Below, one piece after another: positions 1-8,273 of a stretch of DNA of 37,771 bases. The position numbers and the translations under genes were made by a program. The first letter of the stretch is position 1. Each line of letters begins with the position of its first letter. This DNA is from Marinilabiliales bacterium (lineage in GTDB: Bacteria; Bacteroidota; Bacteroidia; Bacteroidales; DTU049): NCBI GenBank assembly GCA_002869435.1, contig PKSX01000124.1, positions 1-37,771 on the forward strand, read 5' to 3'. Under the pieces are notes generated by a model. That model was given only the letters and a program-made list of their open reading frames with translations. It was not told the origin of the DNA and made no database searches.

Positions 1-1320
1 TTCCTTCTCGTATTTTTTCATTGCAAATTCATTTCTTAAATCATCAATTGCCTCTTTAATACTTGACAGAACTATGAAATAATCTGCAAACACAATATCG
101 TCAGACACCATTAACCTTATTATGTAATCTGTATTGTGTGAGATTTTTTCCTTTACTAAATTTTTAACTTGATTAGGCATCATTAAAGAGTCATTGATAA
201 AACAACCCGATTCTAGTTGCTGAATATCAATAATATTTTGATATGTATATGTATCCTCATATGCTTCTTTCAAACTCAACCTTTCATTGCTCCAATCTGG
301 CAATTTGATGGGAAATGCGAAGTTATGATAACACTTTTTATCAAGTTTTCGATCGTTAGGAGCCACAGCATAAGCAATATTTACAGCACCCTGATTTGAC
401 AATTCCTGCTTTAATTGATGTACAAATTCCATTTTCACGGCTTTGTGTATATGCAGCTGATAGATTATATACTGTCTGTCAATTTCATTCCTCATTGATC
501 TCCATTCCTGAATCTTTGTATGCAACATATCCAGTCTTATTTCCTCATCATCAACAACAAGAATTGGTGCAGAATTGTCAGGTGATTCTTTTTCCTTAAC
601 AAGATAAATGTTTTCAATAAGATTTAGACGATCCAACCTTTCATAACAACTTGATTCAGGCAACTCAAGATCATAATTAAAATCTATATTCTTTTGAAGA
701 ACAGTTTGATTTATTGCCTTATAATCAATTAAATTAACTCTAGATAAGCCAAATGCCACAATACAGACCAATACAAATGAATACAGCATCCATTTCAAAC
801 TTTGTTTATACACAATACGTATTGTTGTCCAGGTCTGAAAAAACAGAACAATAACCATTAAAATGAATAAATAGTTGTAATCGGGATAAAAGCTGAAGCT
901 ATAAAACCCACTATTAAAAACAAGCCCAAAAAGAAATGCAAAAAGAATCGCCAATTTTGAAAACCAACTTAAAAAATACCAGTTTAATACACGCTGATCA
1001 TTTACTATAGATAGTCTTCTGAAATTTCGTTTCCAAAAAAATTTCTTAGGTCTGTCAAAATAGAAAGTTAAAATTACAGATTGGGCAAAAATTACCGAGA
1101 TAAAAGCATAAATCAGATTATAAAAATGAACTTCCTTATCAGATAGCACCCACAAGTCATGAGTGTCAGTAACTGACATGAACCGTAAGCCTTCCCTCAT
1201 CACGTATAAAAAGGAATAGAAGGAAAAAGCAAATAATAATCCTAATACAACACCGAAAACAATCTTGTTACGCGAAATTGTTATTTCATCCTTATGCAGA
1301 TATTTCTTTTCAAGGGTCAT
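1..1320 (-). CDS. Partial multi-pass membrane protein with tandem ExbD-like domains
   Basis: The frame is open from an ATG at 1320 to the left edge, giving 440 residues with no stop, so the C terminus is missing. The N-terminal half has about five hydrophobic segments (roughly residues 18-41, 66-88, 119-140, 149-166 and 177-195). The rest is soluble and probably periplasmic. Residues about 250-322 (APILVVDDEEIRLDML, then a basic/helical stretch ending GAVNIAYAVA) and about 353-440 (FINDSLMMPNQVKNLV, YIIRLMVSDDIVFADYF, then IKEAIDDLRNEFAMKKYEKE) each have the strand-helix-strand-helix layout of ExbD/TolR periplasmic domains. The second ending closely resembles the tail of Bacteroidota ExbD proteins. 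A classical ExbD has one membrane segment and one such domain, so this is not an ordinary ExbD. The ExbD relationship is judged by eye. The exact function is unknown. Confidence 0.75.
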   Translation of the reverse strand, partial: MTLEKKYLHKDEITISRNKIVFGVVLGLLFAFSFYSFLYVMREGLRFMSVTDTHDLWVLSDKEVHFYNLIYAFISVIFAQSVILTFYFDRPKKFFWKRNFRRLSIVNDQRVLNWYFLSWFSKLAILFAFLFGLVFNSGFYSFSFYPDYNYLFILMVIVLFFQTWTTIRIVYKQSLKWMLYSFVLVCIVAFGLSRVNLIDYKAINQTVLQKNIDFNYDLELPESSCYERLDRLNLIENIYLVKEKESPDNSAPILVVDDEEIRLDMLHTKIQEWRSMRNEIDRQYIIYQLHIHKAVKMEFVHQLKQELSNQGAVNIAYAVAPNDRKLDKKCYHNFAFPIKLPDWSNERLSLKEAYEDTYTYQNIIDIQQLESGCFINDSLMMPNQVKNLVKEKISHNTDYIIRLMVSDDIVFADYFIVLSSIKEAIDDLRNEFAMKKYEKE

Positions 1321-1642
1321 TATACTAAATGTATTTATAAGATTATCTTTTGCAAAATACGAAAAAATGAATTTTGGGGTAAATGTTTTCGTCACAATTT
1401 TCATGCGGCACAAAAGACTTTTGGCTGACGCACTCAGATCAGCCCCGGTGTCAGATCTGCAGGCTGATGCAGAGAGGTCAGCCCAAATCTGTGATCTTAC
1501 TAGAGATATCAATACATCAGCGAGATCTGCGCTATCTGCGGGAGGAAAACAGAGCAAGTGTGAATGCGAGAGCGAATATTCCTCTGTGCCCTTAATTCTT
1601 GGTGTTCTTCGTGTCCTTCGCGGGAAATCTCATATCACTACC
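1321..1642. repeat. Gene-free stretch with degenerate 9-base-periodic repeat
   Basis: No convincing gene lies in these 322 bases; the forward reading frames are short and unlike any protein. From about 1420 to 1630 the base composition turns G+C-richer than its surroundings and is built of short quasi-repeats. One is three 9-base units sharing ATCnGCGnn near 1517-1543 (atcagcgag, atctgcgct, atctgcggg). Another is three units near 1599-1625 (ttggtgttc, ttcgtgtcc, ttcgcggga). Pairs of TCAGCC/GGCTGA words occur at 1423-1483. Similar 'ATCTGCGnn' and 'TTCGTGnCC' phrases are found between genes in environmental Bacteroidota genomes, from memory and not checked here. It separates two minus-strand genes. 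Confidence 0.55.
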
Positions 1643-2941
1643 CTATTTCAAATACCGCACATAATACACATTCACACAATTGCCGCCGCCCACACCCGGG
1701 TGCGCCTGCGATGTGGAAATAAGCAGGTAATTATTTTTGCGTAATGCTAGACCTACCGGAAATGAATCGGCTTTTATTTCAGTAATTTTCACCATGTCTT
1801 TGGCACGAATCACTACTATTTTGCTTTCGTTGTTAACGGCTACAAAAATGTATTTTTCATCATCGCTTACTTCAATAGTACGTGCACCGATTCCGGCATA
1901 AGCTTCTTTCCATTTAGTGTACTGACCTTTCACTTTCTCTTCATCCAAAGCAAATTCAAGAAAATCATCAATGGGTGTTTTCTGAATATAGCCTGTGCGA
2001 TTACTACTCAGATACAGATATTTTTCGGTCACCACCAAATGCCTTACATTTGGGCGCATGCCAAATACGGTACTCACATATTCCATTTTCTTCATGTCGA
2101 AAACGGCAATTCCGCCACCGCCCATACGGCCTACCAGCAAATATTTACTATCCTTGGTAAAAACGGTCCCGCGCAAACAGTATCCACATTGTGAATCACG
2201 ATTTATATGGCCGGTATTTTGTGCAGCAGTAAACTGAGCCTGATATCCAACAATAAAATGGTCCACAAATTTGAAATCCTTATAATCATCTGATGAGATG
2301 TCCACTATTCCAATGGTATTATCGCCCCAGTGTGTAACTGCAAGATATTTCCCATCCGGTGAACCCGCAATCATTTTAGGCAGTGGTCCTGTGGGCATTA
2401 CCCTTACCACTTCATCCTTATCGGTATCAATAATAGCCATTGCAGAAGGTTCCATTGCATTAGGATCGTAACTGCGGCGGTAATAGGTAACCCAAAGATA
2501 TTTGCCTCCATGAGTTAAGGTACACTCTACCGGTTTTCCTTTAAAAATATTCGGGGTAGGTCTTTCCTGCAGAAAATGGTAATTCAGCACATTTGTTTCC
2601 TGAAACAGGCCTGCATCTTCTTTACCAAAATCGTGGTGAATACTCTTTATCTTCTGAAAGTTTTTCATGCTGAAGACGACTGTCATATAACCTTCGAGAC
2701 TGTTTACATAAAACTTTCCTTTTTCTTCCAGAAAAACAGCAGATTTAGGAGAGATAATATCGGGCTCAATAATATCATAAGATTCATCGTTGGGCGTTCC
2801 CCAATTGTGAATTTTAGCAATCAGCGTGAGCTTTATTTCATCATTATCGGGTTTGGATGTTCGTCCCAGCGGAGGATGAACAACCTGTGAAAATAGCTGA
2901 AAACCAATAGACAAAAACAGAGCAAAGAGTAAAGATTTCAT
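1643..2941 (-). CDS. Secreted YncE-like beta-propeller protein
   Basis: This 432-residue protein begins with a signal peptide (about residues 1-19, cleaved near FSQ-VVHPP) and has no lipobox. The body shows repeated propeller blades of the YncE/YVTN type: GGKYLWVTYYRR, SPDGKYLAVTHWGDNTIGIVD, TKDSKYLLVGRMGGGGIAVFD, EKYLYLSSNRTG, SDDEKYIFVAVNNESKIVVI and RKNNYLLISTSQ. A CGYC pair sits in the middle and a single Cys near the C terminus. Such propellers bind ligands or proteins outside the cytoplasm; no catalytic site is seen. It is transcribed away from the cobalamin-riboswitch operon that starts about 150 bases from its ATG. An exact TAnnTTTG box lies 26 bases upstream of the start. BtuG is also a YncE-like propeller, so a role in B12 uptake is possible but not shown. 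Confidence 0.8.
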   Translation of the reverse strand: MKSLLFALFLSIGFQLFSQVVHPPLGRTSKPDNDEIKLTLIAKIHNWGTPNDESYDIIEPDIISPKSAVFLEEKGKFYVNSLEGYMTVVFSMKNFQKIKSIHHDFGKEDAGLFQETNVLNYHFLQERPTPNIFKGKPVECTLTHGGKYLWVTYYRRSYDPNAMEPSAMAIIDTDKDEVVRVMPTGPLPKMIAGSPDGKYLAVTHWGDNTIGIVDISSDDYKDFKFVDHFIVGYQAQFTAAQNTGHINRDSQCGYCLRGTVFTKDSKYLLVGRMGGGGIAVFDMKKMEYVSTVFGMRPNVRHLVVTEKYLYLSSNRTGYIQKTPIDDFLEFALDEEKVKGQYTKWKEAYAGIGARTIEVSDDEKYIFVAVNNESKIVVIRAKDMVKITEIKADSFPVGLALRKNNYLLISTSQAHPGVGGGNCVNVYYVRYLK

Positions 2942-2967
2942 AAGACAATGCGGTTTAGAATACTCAA

Positions 2968-2975
2968 CAAAGTTA
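2968..2975 (-). promoter_or_regulatory. Candidate -7 box for the YncE-like propeller gene
   Basis: On the minus strand this reads TAACTTTG, an exact match to the Bacteroidota -7 consensus TAnnTTTG. It sits 26 bases before the ATG at 2941. No clear TTG (-33) element is seen at the expected 19-21 base spacing. Confidence 0.4.
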
Positions 2976-3086
2976 AAGTTTGTTTTGGAATAAAAAACAT
3001 ATTGAATACATACTTATTAAACAACCACTTTTGACTTTTTTACTTTTTACTTTTTCAATTTTACATAAGTCATTTGATTTTTATCG

Positions 3087-3094
3087 TACATTTG
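3087..3094 (+). promoter_or_regulatory. Candidate -7 box for the cobalamin operon
   Basis: TACATTTG is an exact match to TAnnTTTG. It lies just upstream of the riboswitch, so transcription would begin around 3100 and the whole aptamer would be in the leader RNA. A TTG at 3074-3076 is too close to be a canonical -33 element. Confidence 0.45.
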
Positions 3095-3102
3095 CCTCCG
3101 AC

Positions 3103-3256
3103 AATTGGTTCAATTGATTAAAAGGGAACAGGGTGAAAATCCCTGACTATCCCCGTAGCTGTGAGTTCCAAACTCGTTTTGACCAAAATGCCACTGTTAC
3201 GCATCTGCGTCATGGGAAGGCGGCCAAAACAGGAACAAGTCAGAAGACCTGCCAGG
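3103..3256 (+). promoter_or_regulatory. Cobalamin (AdoCbl) riboswitch
   Basis: The conserved core is plain. AAAAGGGAACAGGGTG is followed by AAAATCCCTGAC and CCCCGTAGCTGTGAG (3119-3165). TGCCACTG follows at 3189-3196 and GGGAAGGCGG at 3214-3223. The B12 box AGAAGACCTGCC lies at 3242-3253. These match the cobalamin riboswitch family in order and spacing. The 5' limit is approximate. It precedes a BtuH-BtuB-BtuG type operon, so high cobalamin should lower expression of B12 uptake genes. From the aptamer to the first ATG at 3394 there are about 140 bases that can hold the expression platform. Confidence 0.93.
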
Positions 3257-3298
3257 TGTCACTGTATTCTGAGCTTCGGGAGAAAGCTATGAACTGGC
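3251..3298 (+). promoter_or_regulatory. Possible riboswitch expression-platform hairpin
   Basis: GCCAG at 3251-3255, the end of the B12 box region, can pair with CTGGC at 3294-3298. Inside it, AGCTT at 3272-3276 can pair with AAGCT at 3284-3288. Because the outer stem uses B12-box bases, it could compete with the aptamer fold. The pairing was found by eye and no energy was computed. No intrinsic terminator with a U-run is visible before 3394, so control at translation is the more likely mode. Confidence 0.3.
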
Positions 3299-3393
3299 CA
3301 TACCAGCCTATTTATTATTCCCCTTGAGTTTTGGAGATCAAAAAACTGAATGAGAATTCAGAAAAGAATTATTGATTAACCAAAACTTGAACA

Positions 3394-5106
3394 ATGAAAA
3401 AACTTACACTTTTGCTGGCTTTCGTGAGTCTGAACATTCTAGTATTTGCACAGGGCCCATACGACCCACCTGCAGGGCAAGCCGGATCGGAAGCTATTTC
3501 CAAAGATTCCTCAGCCATTCAATCATGGGCAACAGGTATTGAAATCCACAAGGGATACATTCAAATATCCAATCCGAACCTTTGGAATCAGGGCTCCAAT
3601 TATGCCTCTTTCGGTACTGCATCAAATGCGCTTTTTGAAGCCGAAGGAAACTCAAACGACATTGTAAGCATGGGCGACAGCGGAGTAGCAACACTTACTT
3701 TTGCATATCCCATTGTTAACGGGCCGGGAAAAGACTTTGTGGTTTTCGAAAACAGCTTCAGCGACACCTATCTCGAACTTGGTTTTGTTGAAGTGAGTTC
3801 AGACGGAGAACATTTTGCAAGATTTCCTGCTCACTCTCTTACGCAATACACTATGCAGATTGGCGCTTTCGGGAGTGTTTATGCCTCTGAAATAGATGGC
3901 TTTGCAGGCAAATACCGACAGGGATATGGAGTCGGATTTGATCTTGACTCGCTTGCAGACACCACCAATATCGACATGAATAATATTCGATTTGTTCGCA
4001 TTATTGACTGCATTGGAGCTGTTGACACCACACACAGCACATACGATGCATACGGCAACATAGTCAATGACCCCTTCCCCACACCCTTCTGGAATTCAGG
4101 TTTTGACCTCGACGGTGTGGGTGTGATCAATCAGGGTATTGTAGCATACGAAATTTCAGAAACAGATGAACTCCCGCTGGGTTTTGATTCCTTCTGGAAC
4201 GGCTCAGACCTTAGTGGTGGATTCAGTAGTGGAATTGCATATTTTCCGAATTTCTACGACACTGCCTATTATAGCTGGTCAGGATTTTCATATTCAAACA
4301 TGCGTGATGACTCCACCATTGGATACGCAAATCAATATAGTGCCATTTCGGCCGGTGGAATGTATGCGCCCGATTCCGGTGGTACCAATTATGTGGTTTC
4401 ATGGGTTTCACCCGACTGGATGTCGCCCACATTTGATCCGCTTGCAAACGAAGTATCGTGGACAGATACCAGCCAACATATTGTAAGCGGATTCTACGTC
4501 ACCAATTCCACCTGGGCCTATTTAGCCATGCTCAATGGCGATGGTGTTTCCAAGCAATTTGGTGGCACCAGTGGTAATGACCCTGATTATTACAAACTAC
4601 TCATTTATGGTGAAAGAGCAGACAGCAGCATAACCGATACCGTCGAGTTTTTTCTCGCTGATTATCGCTTTTCCAACAACGATAATGATTATATCATAGA
4701 TAGCTGGACATGGGTTGATCTGTATAAACTGGGTGAAGTAAAAAAACTCTATTTCAGTGTAGCCTCAAGCGATGTAGGTACATACGGCATCAATACCCCC
4801 ACCTATTTCTGTATGGACAATCTAATGGTATATCCGGCTAATTTCAGCTCTGACATTGCTGAAAGTAACCACTCCATTGATTTTACTGTATACCCCAATC
4901 CATCAAATGGCCTGTTTAAAATTCATAGTGGCGAAAACAATAACTACGATGTTTTTGTATATGACCTGAGCGGAAGAATGGCAACACATCTATCGGATGT
5001 AAGCGATCAGCATTATTTTGATTTTAGCCACCTGGATGCAGGCATGTATATTATGCAGTTAATTAATGATGATTTTTCAGGATCTGCACAAATAATTATT
5101 GAATAA
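3394..5106 (+). CDS. BtuH-like DUF4465 B12-binding surface protein with T9SS tail
   Basis: The protein has 570 residues and a signal peptide ending near LVFAQ-GPYD. Residues about 25-250 form a beta-sandwich-like domain (NGPGKDFVVFENSF, FVEVSSDGEHFARFP, NIRFVRIIDCIG) that is often found next to B12 receptors. Residues about 255-480 match DUF4465 (GFDSFWNGSDLSGGF, YSAISAGGMY, FCMDNLMV), the family of Bacteroides BtuH cobalamin-binding proteins. Residues about 490-570 are a T9SS type A sorting domain (FTVYPNPSNGLFKI, VYDLSGRM, LDAGMYIMQL). It is the first gene behind the cobalamin riboswitch and overlaps the next gene by 8 bases. Gut BtuH proteins are lipoproteins, as I recall; here there is no lipobox, and surface delivery by T9SS is implied. 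B12 binding itself is inferred. Confidence 0.85.
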   Translation: MKKLTLLLAFVSLNILVFAQGPYDPPAGQAGSEAISKDSSAIQSWATGIEIHKGYIQISNPNLWNQGSNYASFGTASNALFEAEGNSNDIVSMGDSGVATLTFAYPIVNGPGKDFVVFENSFSDTYLELGFVEVSSDGEHFARFPAHSLTQYTMQIGAFGSVYASEIDGFAGKYRQGYGVGFDLDSLADTTNIDMNNIRFVRIIDCIGAVDTTHSTYDAYGNIVNDPFPTPFWNSGFDLDGVGVINQGIVAYEISETDELPLGFDSFWNGSDLSGGFSSGIAYFPNFYDTAYYSWSGFSYSNMRDDSTIGYANQYSAISAGGMYAPDSGGTNYVVSWVSPDWMSPTFDPLANEVSWTDTSQHIVSGFYVTNSTWAYLAMLNGDGVSKQFGGTSGNDPDYYKLLIYGERADSSITDTVEFFLADYRFSNNDNDYIIDSWTWVDLYKLGEVKKLYFSVASSDVGTYGINTPTYFCMDNLMVYPANFSSDIAESNHSIDFTVYPNPSNGLFKIHSGENNNYDVFVYDLSGRMATHLSDVSDQHYFDFSHLDAGMYIMQLINDDFSGSAQIIIE

Positions 5107-7114
5107 ATTGCGTTTTAAAGCACTTCTGATATTAAGCACTCTGTGTTTTTCGGGCTTTGCTCAGGAAAACAAAGACACCATCAGGATAAGAGAAGTTATT
5201 ATAACTGACCAAATGCTTTTTAATCCTGAGCAGGCCGGAATGCAAGTTCGCACTACCGATTCCATTGTGCTGCAGAACAAGCAGGGACAAGCTTTATCGG
5301 AACTGCTATCGGAAAACACAAGTGTTTACATCAAAAACTTCTCATATGGCAGTCTTGCTACTGCCTCTTTTCGCGGAACGGCTGCTTCTCACACACGGGT
5401 GGAATGGAACGAACTACCCATTAACTCACCCATGCTGGGTATGGTGGATTTTTCTCTGATTCCTGTTAACCTGATTGATGAAATTTCGATACATGAAGGG
5501 TCATCCTCTATTACACAGTCAAGTGGCGGGCTTGGTGGTGCTATTGAACTTAAAAATAAGGCTAACTGGAGTAACAGGCTTTCACTGGAATATACCCAAG
5601 GCATTGGAAGCTTCCATAACGATCGCGAATATTTTAAACTGGAAACAGGAAACAGGACGTTCCAATCTAAAACCCGTATATTCAGAATCTCAGCATTGAA
5701 TGATTTCACATTCATCAATAAAAGCATTGGTGAAATTGATCCAATTTCAGGGGAGATTATTCATCCGCTCGACACCAATACCAATGGAGGCTTTTTTTCA
5801 CATGGTATTATGCAGGAGTTTTATAAGCAGATCAATGAACGAAATATAGTGAGTTTGCAATACTGGGGGCAAAAATCGGAAAGAAATTTGCCACGAATTT
5901 CATCGTACGAAGGCCCCGATAACAGTTCTGTAAATTCATACCATGAAGAAAGTCATCGTGTTGCCTTTTCCTGGAAACGATTTACGGGCATTTCGCATAG
6001 CAGCTATAATGCAGCTTTCGAATACCTTGATATACTGTATACACTTGATAATGAGGTCCCGGGTCTTGGGGTTGTACCGGTCAATAATTCTGGCAGTAAC
6101 TCACTTCGCTTTTTGCAAAGTATTTCGCATTTGAGAACCCTGACAGAAAACACTGAATACTCTGTGGAATTACATCACCAATATATAGTTGTATCAAGCA
6201 TGGACACTGTCTCACTGCAGGGGTATCAAAAAAGTATTAATACCATCTCCCTTCGTAATTCCCTCTTCAGGAGTTTTGGGAAAAAAGTAAATGCCGCATT
6301 GATAATTCGCAGTGAATTACACGGAGAAAATACCAGACCACTTATACCTTTCTTAGGAATTGATTACAAACCATCTGACAGTTTGCCGCTGGTTTTAAAA
6401 CTATCAGCTGCATCAAACTTTCATTTCCCCGAATTGAATGATTTATACTGGACACCGGGAGGTAATCCGCATCTTGAACCTGAACACGGGATTTCAATTG
6501 AAGGTGGCCTTCATTATTTCTATAAAAGAAAAAAACTGACTATTGAACCGGTTTTAAGTGTGTGGCAAAGCAATATCAGCAATTGGATTATTTGGCTACC
6601 CTCGGTTCAGGGATATTGGGAACCTCAAAATATCAGTGAGGTAAAAACAAATGGTATCCAACTATGCATTAAAGCTGCTTATGACCATAGTAATTTCCGA
6701 CTACTTGCAAACGTGAATTACAGTTTTGGAAACAGTTTGAACATGGGTGACACTACCACATGGGGTTCCGAGGCCTATGGAAAACAACTCAGTTTCATCC
6801 CGAAACAGGCAGCAAATGCATTCGTTCAGGCAAGCTGGAAGGGGTTTTTTATCAATTATTCTCACAACCATTATGGAGAGCGGTTTACAAGCAGCAGCAA
6901 TGAACCGGGTCGAAGATTTGTGTTTTACCCATATTTCATGAATAATATTGCTCTCGGGAAAAAACTGAATTATCAGAACTTTCAAGCCATTGCAGAGTTA
7001 AAGGTCAATAATCTCTTCAATGAAACATACCATAGCCTGTTAATACAACCCATGCCTGAGAGAAATTTTCTGTTTATGCTCAGATTGAAATACACATTGC
7101 CATGCAAAAACTAA
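5099..7114 (+). CDS. btuB: BtuB-like TonB-dependent cobalamin receptor
   Basis: This 671-residue outer-membrane receptor has a signal peptide (cleaved near SGFAQ-ENKD), a TonB-box-like segment (RIREVIITDQ, about residues 27-36), a plug (GQALSELLSENTSVYIKNF to about 150) and a 22-strand-type barrel. Blocks such as SAASNFHFPELNDLYW, PGGNPHLEPEHG and SNISNWIIWLPS are typical of BtuB-like receptors. It lacks the carboxypeptidase-like N-terminal domain of SusC receptors. No ATG exists before the mature region, so initiation is at TTG, either 5099 (overlapping the upstream stop by 8 bases) or 5108. The overlap suggests translational coupling to the BtuH-like gene. Its 3' end overlaps the BtuG-like gene by 13 bases. 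Cobalamin as substrate follows from the riboswitch and both neighbours; the exact corrinoid is not known. Confidence 0.88.
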   Translation: MNKLRFKALLILSTLCFSGFAQENKDTIRIREVIITDQMLFNPEQAGMQVRTTDSIVLQNKQGQALSELLSENTSVYIKNFSYGSLATASFRGTAASHTRVEWNELPINSPMLGMVDFSLIPVNLIDEISIHEGSSSITQSSGGLGGAIELKNKANWSNRLSLEYTQGIGSFHNDREYFKLETGNRTFQSKTRIFRISALNDFTFINKSIGEIDPISGEIIHPLDTNTNGGFFSHGIMQEFYKQINERNIVSLQYWGQKSERNLPRISSYEGPDNSSVNSYHEESHRVAFSWKRFTGISHSSYNAAFEYLDILYTLDNEVPGLGVVPVNNSGSNSLRFLQSISHLRTLTENTEYSVELHHQYIVVSSMDTVSLQGYQKSINTISLRNSLFRSFGKKVNAALIIRSELHGENTRPLIPFLGIDYKPSDSLPLVLKLSAASNFHFPELNDLYWTPGGNPHLEPEHGISIEGGLHYFYKRKKLTIEPVLSVWQSNISNWIIWLPSVQGYWEPQNISEVKTNGIQLCIKAAYDHSNFRLLANVNYSFGNSLNMGDTTTWGSEAYGKQLSFIPKQAANAFVQASWKGFFINYSHNHYGERFTSSSNEPGRRFVFYPYFMNNIALGKKLNYQNFQAIAELKVNNLFNETYHSLLIQPMPERNFLFMLRLKYTLPCKN

Positions 7115-8199
7115 GATATACTATATTGATTGTTTTTGTATTCATGCTGGTTTCATCATGCATGCATGACGAAGAATTATGGCAACAGGATCCGCTGAAT
7201 CTAGAAAATCTAAGCAACAGAGGTGTTTTCATTATCAATGAAGGGAATTTCATGTATGACAATGCCTCACTAAGTTATTATGATATTGAGAATGACACGA
7301 TGTATAATGATGTGTTTTTCAACGCCAATGCCTTGCCACTAGGCGATGTGGCCATCAGTATGCAAATTCATGGTGATTTGGCTTATATCGTTGTAAATAA
7401 CAGCGGGAAAATATACATTATTAATAAAAATAACTTCAGTTATGAAGGCAAAATTACAGGCTTAACATCACCTCGATATATTCATTTTATAAGTGACGAA
7501 AAAGCATATGTGAGCGATCTATATGCCCGTGCCATCACCATTGTAAATCCGCAGACACAGTCAATTACAGGATATATTGATTTGAATAACGGAGAATCTC
7601 AGTACTACCAGCACCCTACCGAAGAAATGATTCAGGTGGGACAATATGTATTTGTGAATTGCTGGAGCTATGACAATAAGATTTTGGTCATTGATTCGCA
7701 AACAGATGCACTTGTTGATTCCATAACAGTAGGAATTCAGCCAAGGTCTATGGCTCTTGACAAAAACAATAATCTCTGGGCAGGCTGCGACGGAGGTTTT
7801 CAGGGAAGCACTTATGGTTATGAAGAAGCCAGTCTGATCAAAATTAACACGAGTACTTTTCAGGTGGAAGATACCTGGACTTTTGATCTCGAAGATGATA
7901 TTGGAAGGTTATGCATGAACGGGAATAGAGACACATTGTTCTTTCTAAATAAAGATGTGTATTGTTTTCCGGTTGAATCTTCAGGAGCACCGCAGGTTCT
8001 AATACAATCACCTTATCAAAGCAGTTTCACAGGATTTAATGGTATTGGGGTTGATCCGCTCAGCTCTGAAATTTATGTGGCTGATGCCAAAGATTTTAAT
8101 CAGTCGGGCAGAATTATAAAATACAATCCAGATGCTCTTCCAGTTGATACACTTAATTGTGGTGTAATACCATCGTATTTTCTTTTCACACACTATTGA
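7102..8199 (+). CDS. BtuG-like cobalamin-binding surface lipoprotein
   Basis: This 365-residue protein has a lipoprotein signal with lipobox LVSSC (lipidated Cys20). It then has a seven-bladed propeller of the YncE/DUF5074 type: GVFIINEGNFMYDNASLSYY at the start, YIVVNNSGKIYIINK, TSPRYIHFISDEKAYVSDLY, VGQYVFVNCWSYDNKILVID, GVDPLSSEIYVADA. In Bacteroides, BtuG caps BtuB on the cell surface and binds cobalamin very tightly. This protein has the same start motif, anchoring and position beside BtuB. Its ATG lies within the end of the receptor gene (13-base overlap), so it is the third gene of the riboswitch operon. No terminator is obvious between it and the next gene 74 bases downstream. Confidence 0.87.
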   Translation: MQKLRYTILIVFVFMLVSSCMHDEELWQQDPLNLENLSNRGVFIINEGNFMYDNASLSYYDIENDTMYNDVFFNANALPLGDVAISMQIHGDLAYIVVNNSGKIYIINKNNFSYEGKITGLTSPRYIHFISDEKAYVSDLYARAITIVNPQTQSITGYIDLNNGESQYYQHPTEEMIQVGQYVFVNCWSYDNKILVIDSQTDALVDSITVGIQPRSMALDKNNNLWAGCDGGFQGSTYGYEEASLIKINTSTFQVEDTWTFDLEDDIGRLCMNGNRDTLFFLNKDVYCFPVESSGAPQVLIQSPYQSSFTGFNGIGVDPLSSEIYVADAKDFNQSGRIIKYNPDALPVDTLNCGVIPSYFLFTHY

Positions 8200-8273
8200 T
8201 GCCTGATCTACAGCACATATTTATGAAATGTTTTGTGGCATTGTGTTTGTGCAAAAGCAGTAAATGAAAATAT

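Noticed and set aside
1265..1744. Forward reading frame of 159 codons over the repeat region
   Set aside because: It runs through the degenerate repeat and into the antisense of the propeller gene, has no family resemblance, and starts inside the partial membrane-protein gene on the other strand.
3133..3327. Forward reading frame of 64 codons
   Set aside because: It lies on the cobalamin riboswitch aptamer, whose conserved RNA bases explain the sequence.
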